Source: Saccharomycopsis fibuligera x Saccharomycopsis cf. fibuligera
Taxonomy: Eukaryota; Ascomycota; Saccharomycetes; Ascoideales; Saccharomycopsidaceae
Direction of reading: 5' to 3'
Assembly (NCBI GenBank): GCA_001936135.1
Contig: CP012818.1
Span: 310,001 to 374,000, forward strand
Length of the DNA: 64,000 nucleotides
The notes below the pieces were generated by a model. That model was not told where the DNA came from and made no database searches. It saw nothing but the letters and a program-made list of their open reading frames with translations. Positions within the stretch are counted from its first letter, which is position 1; each line of letters begins with the position of its first letter. Below, one piece after another: positions 1-9,323 of the stretch. The position numbers and the translations under genes are program-made.

Positions 1-1290
1 TCTTTGTGTTTTGAAAAATTGCTAACAGTTCTCTACAAACTTAGCCAAACTTTAATAGCTCTACAATTTTACTTCTCAGATAGCCTGAAAAAGCAGTAGT
101 TTTTTGTGAAATATCTACTGTATAATAACACGAGGGAAACGATATAAAATAAAATAATCGTGAGTGAACGGAAAAAATAATCAGTCAACTAAAAACTCCT
201 CCAATATTCAGCTTCATTGGACAAACAAACTGCTATTTCAATAATTTCTGTAGAATAGTAGCGCCCCCTTTGGTTCCAAACCCTTCTGTGCTACCTTATT
301 AGCCACATCTACACTACATTAACAGCTACCACACTGTTGAATGTTAAGTACAGCTTGGCTTAAAATAATTTAGAAAAACATTTGAAGCAGACAATCAAAA
401 GACACCGCAGATCGTAATTTGTGAGATAGTTATTAATGGAAACACAAAGCGGACTTCGCTTGATAGAGGTCCGATTGTGTTTTTAAAGTATAGTTTTTTC
501 TGTTTAAAACAAATGGTTCAAATTGATGCACTCTAGACAACCATCTAAAACACTTTGAAAATCTTCCCATAAATTAAAGCGGCTTCAAATTCACTGCCGC
601 ATTTAAGCTTTTCAAAAACGAATTTTGGCAGGTTCATTCTAAACTTTATTGCTGAGCATATACATTAACACAGAAGTGATATTTATATCGGCGGCTTACA
701 GTCAAAGAGAAATTGTCTAAACTTTAATGGACTTCTTGTTTAGCCCCTGGAAGCATCTTGAAAAATAACTGACAATTTTAACGTACATTTGAATGACTAT
801 GCAACTACCAGCTCTTGTGTATACGAAAGAAGATATGCGCTCCAGTTTAATAGTTGCATTAAAAATTTTCGAACTGGTGAACCATCGAAAGCAGTAAACA
901 ATAACGAAAAAATATAGCAAAAAGGCAGCAGTAAATTCTTTTCGAAAGGTAGCACCATAACCGAATAAGTTCAAGTTTCTTTTGTCTATCTGTCGAGCAG
1001 CAAAAGTAGTTAATTAACGTTGCAGATTTCATGCGAGTAGCTTTAAAGTACATTTCTAGATGAAACAAAACAAAAATGCAGCAAGAAGCATGCAGTTTAC
1101 CAGCATTTTGTCCTGTAAAACAGAACAAAAAGTATTAGATAAAACAATAACTTTTGACAGTTACTTTTAACAGTAACTTTTAAAAGTAATTTTTGATTTA
1201 GGTTTTCAATACTTTTAACTTTTACGAATGGGTGCAAAATCTGCACAATAATTTGCTAAAAAAGGGAACCAATATCTGTAGATAGTCTCC
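1..1290. other. AT-rich stretch without a recognised gene
   Basis: Only short open frames are present and none shows a recognisable domain, repeat or codon pattern. Minus-strand frames between about 720 and 1130 lie just beyond the 3' side of the LINE fossil and could be its decayed tail, but I could not match them to anything. A small run of imperfect repeats built on 'agttactttt' lies near 1155-1190. Confidence 0.4.
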
Positions 1291-3560
1291 CATTTTGATC
1301 CGTATATAGTTTAATTTTTTCAGACATAATATATGTTATCGTTACCCATAACTTCTTTTAACCAGATGCTAACTGAACTTTTGTAAGGTAGGCCACTGTG
1401 TTAATAAAGGAATTTCGTCAAGTAGACGTTAACTAACTGAATTATAGAGTTTCTGAACATATCGGATTATGGTGGCTAGAACAACTATTTTAAACTGAGG
1501 AACAATACCTTTGAACTTTTCGACTCCGAGGTGGAATGTGTGGCTATTCAAGCAGCCAGGACGTTTAAATGTTTGTTTGTTCAGCATTTGCCAAAATGTT
1601 ACACATTCTTTTTCAATGACCTTCTTAAGTTGTACCAACCGGCTTGAGAATAGTAATTTATCTTTTTTCTCGCGCACTTGCGCACTACCGTTTCTGCATC
1701 TGAAGTCAAAGACTTCTTTGTGAATGATTTTTTTTTTTCAAAAACGGTACTCTGAGCTCCAATGCCTTTGCTATGTCTGATGAACGCTCAAGCCAGGGTG
1801 CCAGGATTTCGTTTGTTAGGGACTACTTTTTTCCATAGATTCATTTTGTTTGTTTCTGTGTTCGTTGATGTAAAACACTATGCTGGGTTTTCTGTCGGTA
1901 AAGTTTGTCCTTGGTCATCGCCCCCGTAGATCATACCATACCCCCTTAATGTCTATGAATCTGGAAATGTTAAATTTTGCCTACATTGTTTGTATCAAAT
2001 TTTCTGACCATCCCAGATTTTAATTTTCAATTCCGAGATAGGTTAGTCTACAATCTTCTTTTACTCGCTCAATCAAAATGCCGAAAAGTAGTTTTTGAGT
2101 TTTTGCTATATTTGTGGAGTAGGATGAAATGTATACTTTTGATTTCTCATAGTTCAAGCCTCCTCCGGTTATCAAACAGAATTCCTCAAATGTTTGAATT
2201 GATGACTCAAGGTCCTAATTTCCTTTTGCAAAAATAGCAATATCATTAGCAAACGCAAGGTTTGTGGCTTTTATTGGACAAAGATATTTTGTGGCAATAG
2301 TGAAGCCTTGTCGTTTGTTTTCAACGGTGGGTAGAAGAGGCTCAACTGCCAACACAAGTGAAAGACTAATTGGTTCCCCTGTAAGGTTCTCTGATGAAAG
2401 GGAAACTGCGGGTCTGTGGTGTTGCTCATATGAATGCGTCCAATTGTACTTTGTAGTATCAGCATTATTGTGGTCATGAAACCTCCGGTATCGAAGTTTA
2501 GATGTTTCAAGCATTAGGTAGTTTTCTTGAATTGCTGGTGCTTTTATACTAGCGAAAAACACGCTAGACATACCAATGTTGGTGCAATATTGGCTGTTCG
2601 ATACGAGACCTAGCTAAACCTTGCCAAATAGTTTCTTTTACAGTGAACGATTATTGAGAATAATGCTTAGTAGCTGTAGCTTTGCGTTGGTAATGACAAT
2701 TAGTCTGTATATTGATGTTGGCATTATCTTTCCATGACTTTGAAATTAGATTGGAAGGACTATTATGTAGTTGTAAGGAAGTGCGCCTGTTAGATTCAGT
2801 TAAGAGTCGGTATTTTAGTTGTGTATATAATTTGGGGTAGAACCTGTACGGGAAACCATCAATTTCTGGAACTGAATTTTTGTTGGACTCCTTGAAGGCA
2901 ATCTGGTATCCTTCTTCAACTTTTTTATTAAAATTCTGGAATACTGACGAACATTGAGTTCTGCCCTTAAACCTGGATGAAACAAACTAACATTTGATAC
3001 AGAATAAATTCGTGGACATTTTACCATGAAACAGGATTCGCGTATTTAGTACTATTAATCGTGAATCCCTAACATGTTTTGCATTCATTCTAATTAGTTT
3101 TTATATATGGTCCAACCCAAAATTTTTATATAAACATTATTAGTTAGTTATATTGGAAATATAAGGCTTTTACATCCAAAACTATAAACCTTGAGATGTT
3201 AGTATTTCATAAAATACTTTGCTGGAAATATGCATCAATAGTTTGAGTATCCCTCAAACTCTTTTCACAATTTTAAAATGAAGCGTGAAATGCTGGTGTT
3301 TTTTGAATGATCCTGAATAAAGTTTTTTATTTCTTCTGTTGAAGTAAGTTTAAGCACAAGTGATTCATAGGATGAACCTGTGAAGTGGTTTTTCTGTAGC
3401 ATCCACGGAAGTATTTTTTTGGTGTGAAACTTGAATCTAACCTATCTAATCTTCTATTGCTTTTGACCTTCCCAATAGTGGCTCTGTTAGTCGAGAACAA
3501 TTTTTTATTAGGTTGAGATATTGCCTAAAACTCAAAGTTCTTCACAAATCCATATTTCTG
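1290..3560 (-). mobile_element. Broken LINE (L1/Zorro-like), reverse transcriptase fragments
   Basis: Minus-strand frames carry pieces of a non-LTR retrotransposon polymerase in the right order. Around 2830-2940 is a motif-0-like stretch (KNSVPEIDGFPYRFYPKLY). Around 2240-2400 come SLSLVLAVEPLL and then LAFANDIAIF, the region that holds the catalytic F/YADD in active LINEs. At 1429-1677 is a longer open piece typical of the sequence after the RT core. In the catalytic box the first Asp is Asn, and many stops and frame changes interrupt the reading, so it is a dead copy. A 268-bp LTR-like insert (2945-3212) splits it, and the LINE reading resumes to about 3540. L1-type LINEs called Zorro are known from Candida; assignment to that clade is inference. 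Confidence 0.7.
2945..3212 (+). mobile_element. Solo LTR-like element, family B, short form (copy B1)
   Basis: A 268-bp element starting TGACGAAC and ending in TATTTCATAA. It is flanked by the 5-bp target duplication AATAC at 2940-2944 and 3213-3217. It is inserted in the LINE fossil, so it is younger than that copy. It lies about 370 bp upstream of tRNA-Gly. The sequence is diverged from its sister copies, so it looks old. Confidence 0.75.
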
Positions 3561-3583
3561 TCTTATTTTATCATTTTCAGAAA

Positions 3584-3654
3584 GCGTGGATGGTTTAGTG
3601 GTAAAATTCAACGTTGCCATCGTTGGGCCCCGGGTTCGATTCCCGGTCTACGCA
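3584..3654 (+). tRNA. tRNA-Gly (GCC)
   Basis: A 71-nt cloverleaf. The acceptor stem GCGTGGA pairs with TCTACGC with one G-T pair. The D-arm is TGGTTTAGTGG, the anticodon loop holds GCC, and the T-arm contains GGTTCGATTCC. It closely matches the yeast glycine GCC tRNA and has no intron. A T-run about 20 bases downstream could end Pol III transcription. Confidence 0.95.
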
Positions 3655-3712
3655 GATTATCTTTTATTTATTGTGGTTCTTTTTTTTAATTGTTATCTTA
3701 GTATACTATTTT

Positions 3713-3714
<2 letters not shown>

Positions 3715-3754
<40 letters not shown>
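3715..3754 (+). repeat. Poly-T tract of about 40
   Basis: An uninterrupted T run about 60 bp past tRNA-Gly. It may be a decayed retrotransposon tail or simple slippage; nothing distinguishes these. Confidence 0.9.
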
Positions 3755-3979
3755 CCACTATAGTCTATATACAGTAGGCAGAAAATCAAGGCTATATAGT
3801 ATGTTTTGTATAGTAGTGCTATTGATGAAAAGGAAAAAAGCAATGAAATATAACTTTGTAAGAGAAAGGAATACGGTGGTAAGATTCAAATGTAAGAAAA
3901 TTTGGTGCAGTTAATATAGACTTATATTACAATTTTTCAGTTTTTATTATACCACCTAGTGATTTAAGATATTGACAAT

Positions 3980-4102
3980 GTTAAAAATTCTAAACAACTG
4001 CGAAACAGTCAGTTGTTAATATTTTTTATAATTGATTTATCTTTCTTTCCAGTTCAACCTTATTTGGTTAAAAATTAACATGTAAAGGACTCAATTTCAT
4101 AA
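3980..4102 (+). repeat. Arm 1 of a diverged inverted repeat
   Basis: The stretch from 'aaaattctaaaca' to 'aaaggactcaatttcat' reappears in reverse complement at 5494-5601 with scattered mismatches and small gaps. The two arms bracket tRNA-Thr and two solo LTRs. They are probably two fragments of an older repeat whose family I cannot name. Confidence 0.6.
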
Positions 4103-4262
4103 TATTATAAACCTGATATGGTTATTTTGAAATACAAGCATTTTTATTTATGTAAGTTGTTTACTAGCTGTAACATTTCGCGTAAGAATATACTTTATAT
4201 TTAAAGACTTCATTTTTAATTTCGCTTCATATTTAAATATATTTTATATAAAAAATATTGAG

Positions 4263-4335
4263 TGCCCTCACTCAGATTCGAACTGAGGATCGCTACATTA
4301 CTAGTGTAGCGCCTTACCAACTTGGCCATAAGGGC
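4263..4335 (-). tRNA. tRNA-Thr (AGT)
   Basis: A 73-nt cloverleaf on the minus strand. Acceptor GCCCTTA pairs with TGAGGGC, the anticodon loop reads CTAGTAA (anticodon AGT), and the T-arm contains GTTCGAATC. The discriminator is A and there is no intron. A solo LTR lies 83 bp away on its 5' side, the usual target zone of yeast LTR elements. Confidence 0.93.
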
Positions 4336-4418
4336 AGTTACAAAAACAGTAAAATAATGATACAGTCATTTCACTGATTTCTAAACTATTGAATTTAAGA
4401 TGTACAGTCACTTAATAC

Positions 4419-4813
4419 TGTCGGAGTATAGTGACTAGATCTGCTACCCATACCTGAGGTTGTCCCCTCTGGATAGCACTGGTTAGACTAGTCTCTCCTC
4501 TAGTAGTGAAGGATAACCACTTACTAAGATACTAATATTTTTCTTTAGTAATGAAATTGAACTTATATTTCCTTGCTTATTATAAACTATATCATTTAAA
4601 AAAAAACATTCTGTCTTTCAGACTATATATAATAATTTCATTCCTCACCCATAATGCTCAGGTGATGAAAAATTTTCCATCACATCTTTGATGTTGTTCT
4701 CCTTAGCAACCATGCGTGCGCTCAAATGTTCTCGGCCGCAAAAGGCAGTTTACCAAAAAGGAGATTATACCAAATGGACGGTATGAAAGATGTTAATTGC
4801 TATAAATCCAACA
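4419..4813 (-). mobile_element. Solo LTR, family A (copy A1), with 5-bp target duplication
   Basis: A 395-bp LTR with ends TGTTGGA and TCCGACA (read on the minus strand), flanked by AATAC at 4414-4418 and 4814-4818. It is nearly identical, in inverted orientation, to the 396-bp copy at 37028-37423. No internal region remains, so it looks like the product of LTR-LTR recombination. Its close match to A2 suggests it is fairly young. Confidence 0.85.
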
Positions 4814-4870
4814 AATACTCCTGATTAATACTCTTAAATTGACATATCCGTTTAATGTATTCAGAAAAGT

Positions 4871-5201
4871 TTTCGGAATACTGACATCTCGGGGTTCATG
4901 TTTTTAGAGGTAAAAGCCTTGCATTTCCAAATTATAACTAACTAATAATAAATATATAAAAATATTGGGTTGGACCATGTATAAATATTGATCAGACTGA
5001 ATAATGCATATTGGTATTGATCTATAAATAGTACCAGGTGAAATTCTATAACTAGTTATAAAATATGCTCATTACGTCATATTATCTTCTAGGTATCCAC
5101 TGACGGTTATATTTTTAGAACTCAATATTCCTCAATATATTACGGAATAAATATTGTTTAACTGTATTCGGGTTTGTTGGTTTAAAACTCAATGTTCGTC
5201 A
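4871..5201 (-). mobile_element. Solo LTR-like element, family B, long form (copy B2)
   Basis: A 331-bp element running from TTTCGGAATA to GTTCGTCA on the plus strand, flanked by AAAGT at 4866-4870 and 5202-5206. It shares its outer thirds with the 268-270 bp forms but has a different, longer middle. Its closest relative in the window is the 331-bp copy at 33168-33498. Confidence 0.78.
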
Positions 5202-5224
5202 AAAGTGAACACTATGCAGTCACA

Positions 5225-5480
5225 ATATTCATATTTGTTATTTCAGTCAGATTATTATTTATATACGGTTCAACCCAAGATTGTTATATAGTTATTATAT
5301 TTTAGTTAAAAAAAAGGAGAAGCGAATAAAGAAGCGAAAGCAAATGAAGGAAGGAAAAGAAGAAATACAAGGAAGTTGAAGAGAAGAACCAAGGATTCGG
5401 TAGTCAATATATAATAATCGTATATATACCGGAGCTGAGACAGGACCTAGCACTGACCGAGTATACGACAAAAGTTCATT
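5225..5480 (+). repeat. Family-B-related fragment and unassigned purine-rich stretch
   Basis: The motif 'attatttatatacggttcaaccca' marks a family-B-related end around 5250-5310. It is followed by an A/G-rich stretch. The same arrangement occurs at 34090-34230. It may be old retroelement sequence next to an LTR, but no coding part is recognisable. Confidence 0.45.
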
Positions 5481-5493
5481 TAATGATACAACT

Positions 5494-5601
5494 ATATGAA
5501 ATTGAGTCCTTTACATAGTAATTTTGAACTGTAAAAAAAATAAATCAATTATAAAAAATGTCAATAGCTGACTGTTTTGCAGCTGTTTAGAATTTTTAAA
5601 A
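5494..5601 (-). repeat. Arm 2 of a diverged inverted repeat
   Basis: Reverse complement of the stretch at 3980-4102, with mismatches. It ends almost exactly where the 1.3 kb duplicated block begins. Confidence 0.6.
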
Positions 5602-6902
5602 TTAGACTAGTTATGAACTGAAGAAAAGGCAAATTAATGGATCAACCATCACATGCCAGTATACAAAAGCAAAGCATAAAATGTTTTATATTTAGCGATG
5701 CAAGTTAGGTCAATTTGTTGGCCAAATTATTACCTTTTTCAAGCATCTTGTTTTTAGCAGCGGCAGCTTGCTCAGCAATTGCTGGGTGGTGTGCCTTCAA
5801 TGGTAAATGTTCCTTTGGAACGGAAAGCAAATTCGATCCACTGCTGGAACCAGAAGATGATTGGTGTGCTTTTGCAGGCAAGTGCTCCTTAGGGACAGAA
5901 AGAAGGTTTGTGTTAGGCAATCCTCTGGCTTCGAGCTGGTCTTCTTGTTCAATACCAGCAGAGCCAGTAGCAGCAGCAACAGCAGCACTATCGGATTGTG
6001 CTTCTAACACTGGTGCAGCAAAAACGCCAGAGTAGGCAATGCAAGAGAGAGCAATAGCGAAAGTAGTACCGAACTTCATTATGTGAGAATTTAGATTTTG
6101 CGGGTATGTTCAAAGTGGAGGGATGAGTGGCTTTAGTGGTTATAAAAGATTGATTGTTGATGTTTTAATAAGAATAAGATGAGACTATCCAGAGCAGCCA
6201 AACTTAGGGGATGTCAAGGGGCTTTTATATAGGCTTGGAGTATCCTCGAAAGCATTGGAAAGTTCGTATCGCTTACATTGCGGCTTTGCAATAACCCACC
6301 GTGTATGTGTTGGAACTGATACAGAAGTTGGTATCCGTATAGGCATGAATAGAACGGCATGGTTTCAATGTTGCGCTTGTGGAAGTTAATATTCTTCATG
6401 TGTATTGGATACGCGAACGTATTGGAGGTATGCTCCTGTTTATTGTGAGCGGAAGCACAGTATCAGACTATGAGAACAACAGAATTTCTGGAGCGACAGG
6501 ATATCGAAAGCAACGGCACTTTTGTCTATGGTAACGACCAACTACAAATAATATCTTGTAATATCCTGTGGACTGCATCATGGTTTTTGATGCCTCTTTA
6601 AGTTTCAGGTCAAGATCGGCATGCAGCTGTCGGTTGCTGTTCATGTCCGTTTTGAATGAGAAATCCATTTTTGTGTCTCAAATGAAAAATGAGCATAAGA
6701 CTCTACTAATTCGTAAATCCATTCTAAGAAACAATGATTCTACCACTTTACTTTGACCCTAAAAAAATTTCTCCTCCAGATACGCATTCCTAACAACTAT
6801 AAGTGTTTATATATCTGTCTTTATCAAAACTAGTATCTAGCCACATTCAATTCCTCAATGATCAGCTGAAATTGTATATTAGCATGTAATTTCAGGTTCA
6901 AT
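5602..6902. repeat. Segmental duplication, copy 1 (1.3 kb)
   Basis: This block matches 34847-36147 without gaps at a constant offset of 29,245 bp. By eye about ten bases differ, three of them at the left edge and most of the rest in the sequence upstream of the gene. It carries the whole secreted-protein gene with about 100 bp of 3' flank and 820 bp of 5' flank. Both copies sit inside LTR/tRNA-rich DNA. Confidence 0.93.
5705..6079 (-). CDS. Small secreted repeat protein, copy 1
   Basis: The 124-residue product starts with a clear signal peptide (MKFGTTFAIALSCIAYSGVFA, cleavage likely near residue 21). An acidic Ala-rich stretch follows, then two near-perfect 15-residue repeats, NLLSVPKEHLPAKAH and NLLSVPKEHLPLKAH. 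A Ser/Gly linker of about ten residues separates them. The C-terminus is Ala/Lys-rich and probably helical. There are no cysteines in the mature part, no membrane segment, no GPI signal and no Lys-Arg Kex2 site, so this is not laid out like an alpha-factor or candidalysin precursor. I do not recognise the family. The protein is identical to that encoded at 34950-35324; the single base difference inside the gene is silent. A secreted or wall-bound peptide is inferred from the signal peptide alone. Confidence 0.8.
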   Translation of the reverse strand: MKFGTTFAIALSCIAYSGVFAAPVLEAQSDSAAVAAATGSAGIEQEDQLEARGLPNTNLLSVPKEHLPAKAHQSSSGSSSGSNLLSVPKEHLPLKAHHPAIAEQAAAAKNKMLEKGNNLANKLT

Positions 6903-6927
6903 AAAGTGGCATATTTGAAAGTTAGAA

Positions 6928-6928
<1 letters not shown>

Positions 6929-6963
<35 letters not shown>
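6929..6963 (+). repeat. (AAT)n microsatellite
   Basis: About eleven uninterrupted AAT units directly beyond the right edge of the duplicated block. Confidence 0.9.
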
Positions 6964-6965
<2 letters not shown>

Positions 6966-7539
6966 CCATTTACGCAAAACAAAGCACGATATTCGAAGTT
7001 TTGGTATTCAAATGAATTCACAAAATTCAGGCACATCAAAAATATATTATTATCTACCACAATACTCCTTGAAACTTGACTACTCAATCAGAAGTGATCC
7101 CTTTTCTCTATTCAGTTGTATATTTGTACTACACTTGGTATATCAATCAGTCTCACTACACACCGGCATACTTTTCTACAAAATTTTGTAACATGGTTCA
7201 ATCTTTTACAACAATAATAACAACTAGCATTAATTGAAATGAGGTTCTGTGAGGATAGAAGAAAGCCCGTGCTTCCATTAAATCTTTATACTACTTATGA
7301 TTTGAGAACTATCTCTCTTTAGTATCAATCTTTAATTACATAGTTCTACCAGCAACTAATTGGCGTATTTAAAATTAACTTGAAACGCTACGCAGTAATA
7401 GTGATAATTGTCAACTTAAACATATGACACAACGTGGTAACCTCCATCCGTCAGATCGAGATACAGATATGTAATGATTTTTACCTAATACACTCTATAG
7501 TCTTCTATTCGGCTTCACACTATGCATATCTACCACTAT

Positions 7540-7705
7540 TTAGAGCTCAACGCTAAAATGTGTTGTATTCATTCTGATTATTATTTATATACGGACCAAC
7601 CCCTAAAATGTCATACATTTATTATTATTTAGTTATTTTAGAAATGCAAGGTCTTTAAATCCAATAATTATGAATCCTGAGATACCAGCATTCCGAAAAA
7701 TTTTC
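7540..7705 (+). mobile_element. Degraded family-B-related LTR fragment
   Basis: It shares 'gtgttgtattcattctgattattatttatatacgg' style sequence and the terminal 'cattccgaaa' with family B and with the relic at 36148-36530. It is strongly diverged, without a visible target duplication, so it is old. Confidence 0.55.
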
Positions 7706-7714
7706 ACATGAACA

Positions 7715-7948
7715 TTACAGGTGAGAAATGAAGTAGTTTTATATAAGTACAAAAACAGAATACCCTTATTAAGTAATATACTTTATAATAAATGTAAGGA
7801 AAATAAGTAAATTGTCATTACTCAACTAGTTTACTGCGTTATTGTCTGAAGTGTGCGATTTCCCTTCACTAGAGAAGAGACTATTCTCACCAGTGCTACT
7901 CAGAGGTGATCCCCTCTGGTATGAATCTAGTCAGTATATACACCAACA
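7715..7948 (+). mobile_element. Degraded family-A LTR fragment (3' part)
   Basis: It matches the 3' two-thirds of the intact family-A LTRs: the 'gtgaggaatgaa' block, 'actttataataa', 'cttcactagag..agact' and the terminal 'accaaca'. Many substitutions mark it as an old copy. Confidence 0.6.
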
Positions 7949-8329
7949 GTAGTTCTATTGTTATAATATAGGGAAAATTAATATAAGTAAAAACAAAAAT
8001 TCGTTAGTAGTGTAAATTTAATGGTTTTATTGGAGTTACAATAGATCTAAACGTGATTACGCAAGACCTTTTTTCCACTAAAATTGTTCAAAATAGTCCT
8101 TAGGACATCACTATTTTAAATCACAAAACATCATATAAGTGACAGAGTGGATGGATCTAAATTGAGACGTGAGAAAGTTTTGGGATTTATTGTTTTGCTT
8201 AGGGTTAATAAGTAGGAGAGATAATGATAAAGAGAAGATAAAGAAGATAAGTATATTAAATAATAGAGGGAAGATGAAAGACAGCTTCGGGTTATTCATA
8301 CATAATACAAAACAGTTATAGAGCCGAGC

Positions 8330-8599
8330 TGACGAACATTGAGTTCTAGACCAACAAACCTGAATACAGTTAACCAATATTTATTACTGAATAACTTCGC
8401 AAATCTTTTATCTTGGTGCAAGATACACGTATTTACTGCTATTAATCGCGAATCAATAACATGTTTTGTATTCAGTCTAATTATTATTTAAAGAGGGTCT
8501 AACCCAATATTTTTATATATTTATTATTAGTTAGTTATATTTGAAATACAAGGCTTTTACCTCTAAAAACATGAACCCTGAGATGTCAGTATTCCGAAA
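8330..8599 (+). mobile_element. Solo LTR-like element, family B, short form (copy B3)
   Basis: A 270-bp element from TGACGAACATTGAG to TATTCCGAAA, flanked by CGAGC at 8325-8329 and 8600-8604. It lies 124 bp upstream of the initiator tRNA-Met. It is very similar to the copy at 36210-36479 and seems comparatively young. Confidence 0.82.
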
Positions 8600-8723
8600 C
8601 GAGCCCTTGATTATTTGTCTTCATTGTTCTGTATACTTCAACAATGTTACTTCAAATTGCTAGTTTCAGGACGTTCTTGGTTTATGCTAGTTTATGAAAT
8701 TGATATTGTGAAAAATAACATCA

Positions 8724-8795
8724 AGCGCCATGGCGCAGTGGAAGCGCGCAGGGCTCATAACCCTGATGTCCTAGGATCGAAACCTAGTGGCGCTA
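8724..8795 (+). tRNA. Initiator tRNA-Met (CAT)
   Basis: A 72-nt cloverleaf. The acceptor AGCGCCA pairs with TGGCGCT, an A:T first pair as in yeast initiators. The D-arm GGCGCAGTGGAAGCGC and the anticodon stem-loop GGGCTCATAACCC have the three G-C pairs diagnostic of initiators. The T-loop has ATCGAAAC instead of the elongator TTCGA, another initiator hallmark. There is no intron. A T-run follows at once. Confidence 0.97.
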
Positions 8796-8848
8796 ATTTT
8801 TTAAAGTACTACTTGTAGTAGTACTATGATTTGCACCTTTTTTTATCG

Positions 8849-8870
8849 TTTTTTTTTTTTTTTTTTTTTT
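8849..8870 (+). repeat. Poly-T tract of 22
   Basis: An uninterrupted T run 54 bp past the initiator tRNA gene, beyond the likely Pol III terminator near 8797. Confidence 0.85.
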
Positions 8871-9323
8871 CTGTCTCATAATAAATTTTTTCTTTTTTGA
8901 GAAATTAGAGAAGCACTAGCTGACACTATAATATCTACTTTGTTTGCGTGCGTTGTGGGAAACTAGTAGCATACATTTCTCACTATTGTATTCTGTTTTG
9001 TGGAGAATTCCGTAAACATTAACAAAAATGCCAGCGGAAAAGTTAGGGGCGGAAGGAGATCCGCGCAGCCACTGACAGCTGCCGCTGGCGCTAAAGTTTC
9101 TAATGTGCAGTACTCTGTCTGTCAAAGAACTCACCGCTTTTTGTGAAAGCAGATGTTTTACTGAAGATAGAATTATAATTGAAACAAGATAAAAGGCAGA
9201 ATTAATTTATACAAGATTTTAATACAACAGTTCGAAGAGAGTAATTTATAAGTAGCAACACCCTGTAAAAAAAACGATCTGTATGTGGTAGGTACAGTCA
9301 GTTTGCGCGCGGAGCAAGCGATA

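Larger units (their letters stand above)
6903..8329. other. Gene-free AT-rich stretch with LTR relics
   Basis: No coding gene is recognised. It contains an (AAT)n microsatellite near 6929-6963 and degraded LTR pieces near 7540-7948. The open frame at 8111-8377 on the minus strand runs into the LTR-like element and has no recognisable content. Confidence 0.5.

Noticed and set aside
3715-3754. Poly-T tract as a LINE poly-A tail
   Set aside because: The LINE remains lie on the far side of the tRNA gene and their 3' end points towards low coordinates, so this tract is in the wrong place.
5715-6035. 106-codon plus-strand frame (and its copy at 34960-35280) with Cys and hydrophobic runs
   Set aside because: It lies antisense inside the secreted-protein gene; the single base difference between the copies is silent in the minus-strand gene but changes an Asn to Lys in this frame.
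5705-6079. Secreted repeat protein as a classical alpha-pheromone precursor
   Set aside because: The repeats are not separated by Lys-Arg sites or X-Ala spacer dipeptides, and the units do not resemble known Candida pheromones.
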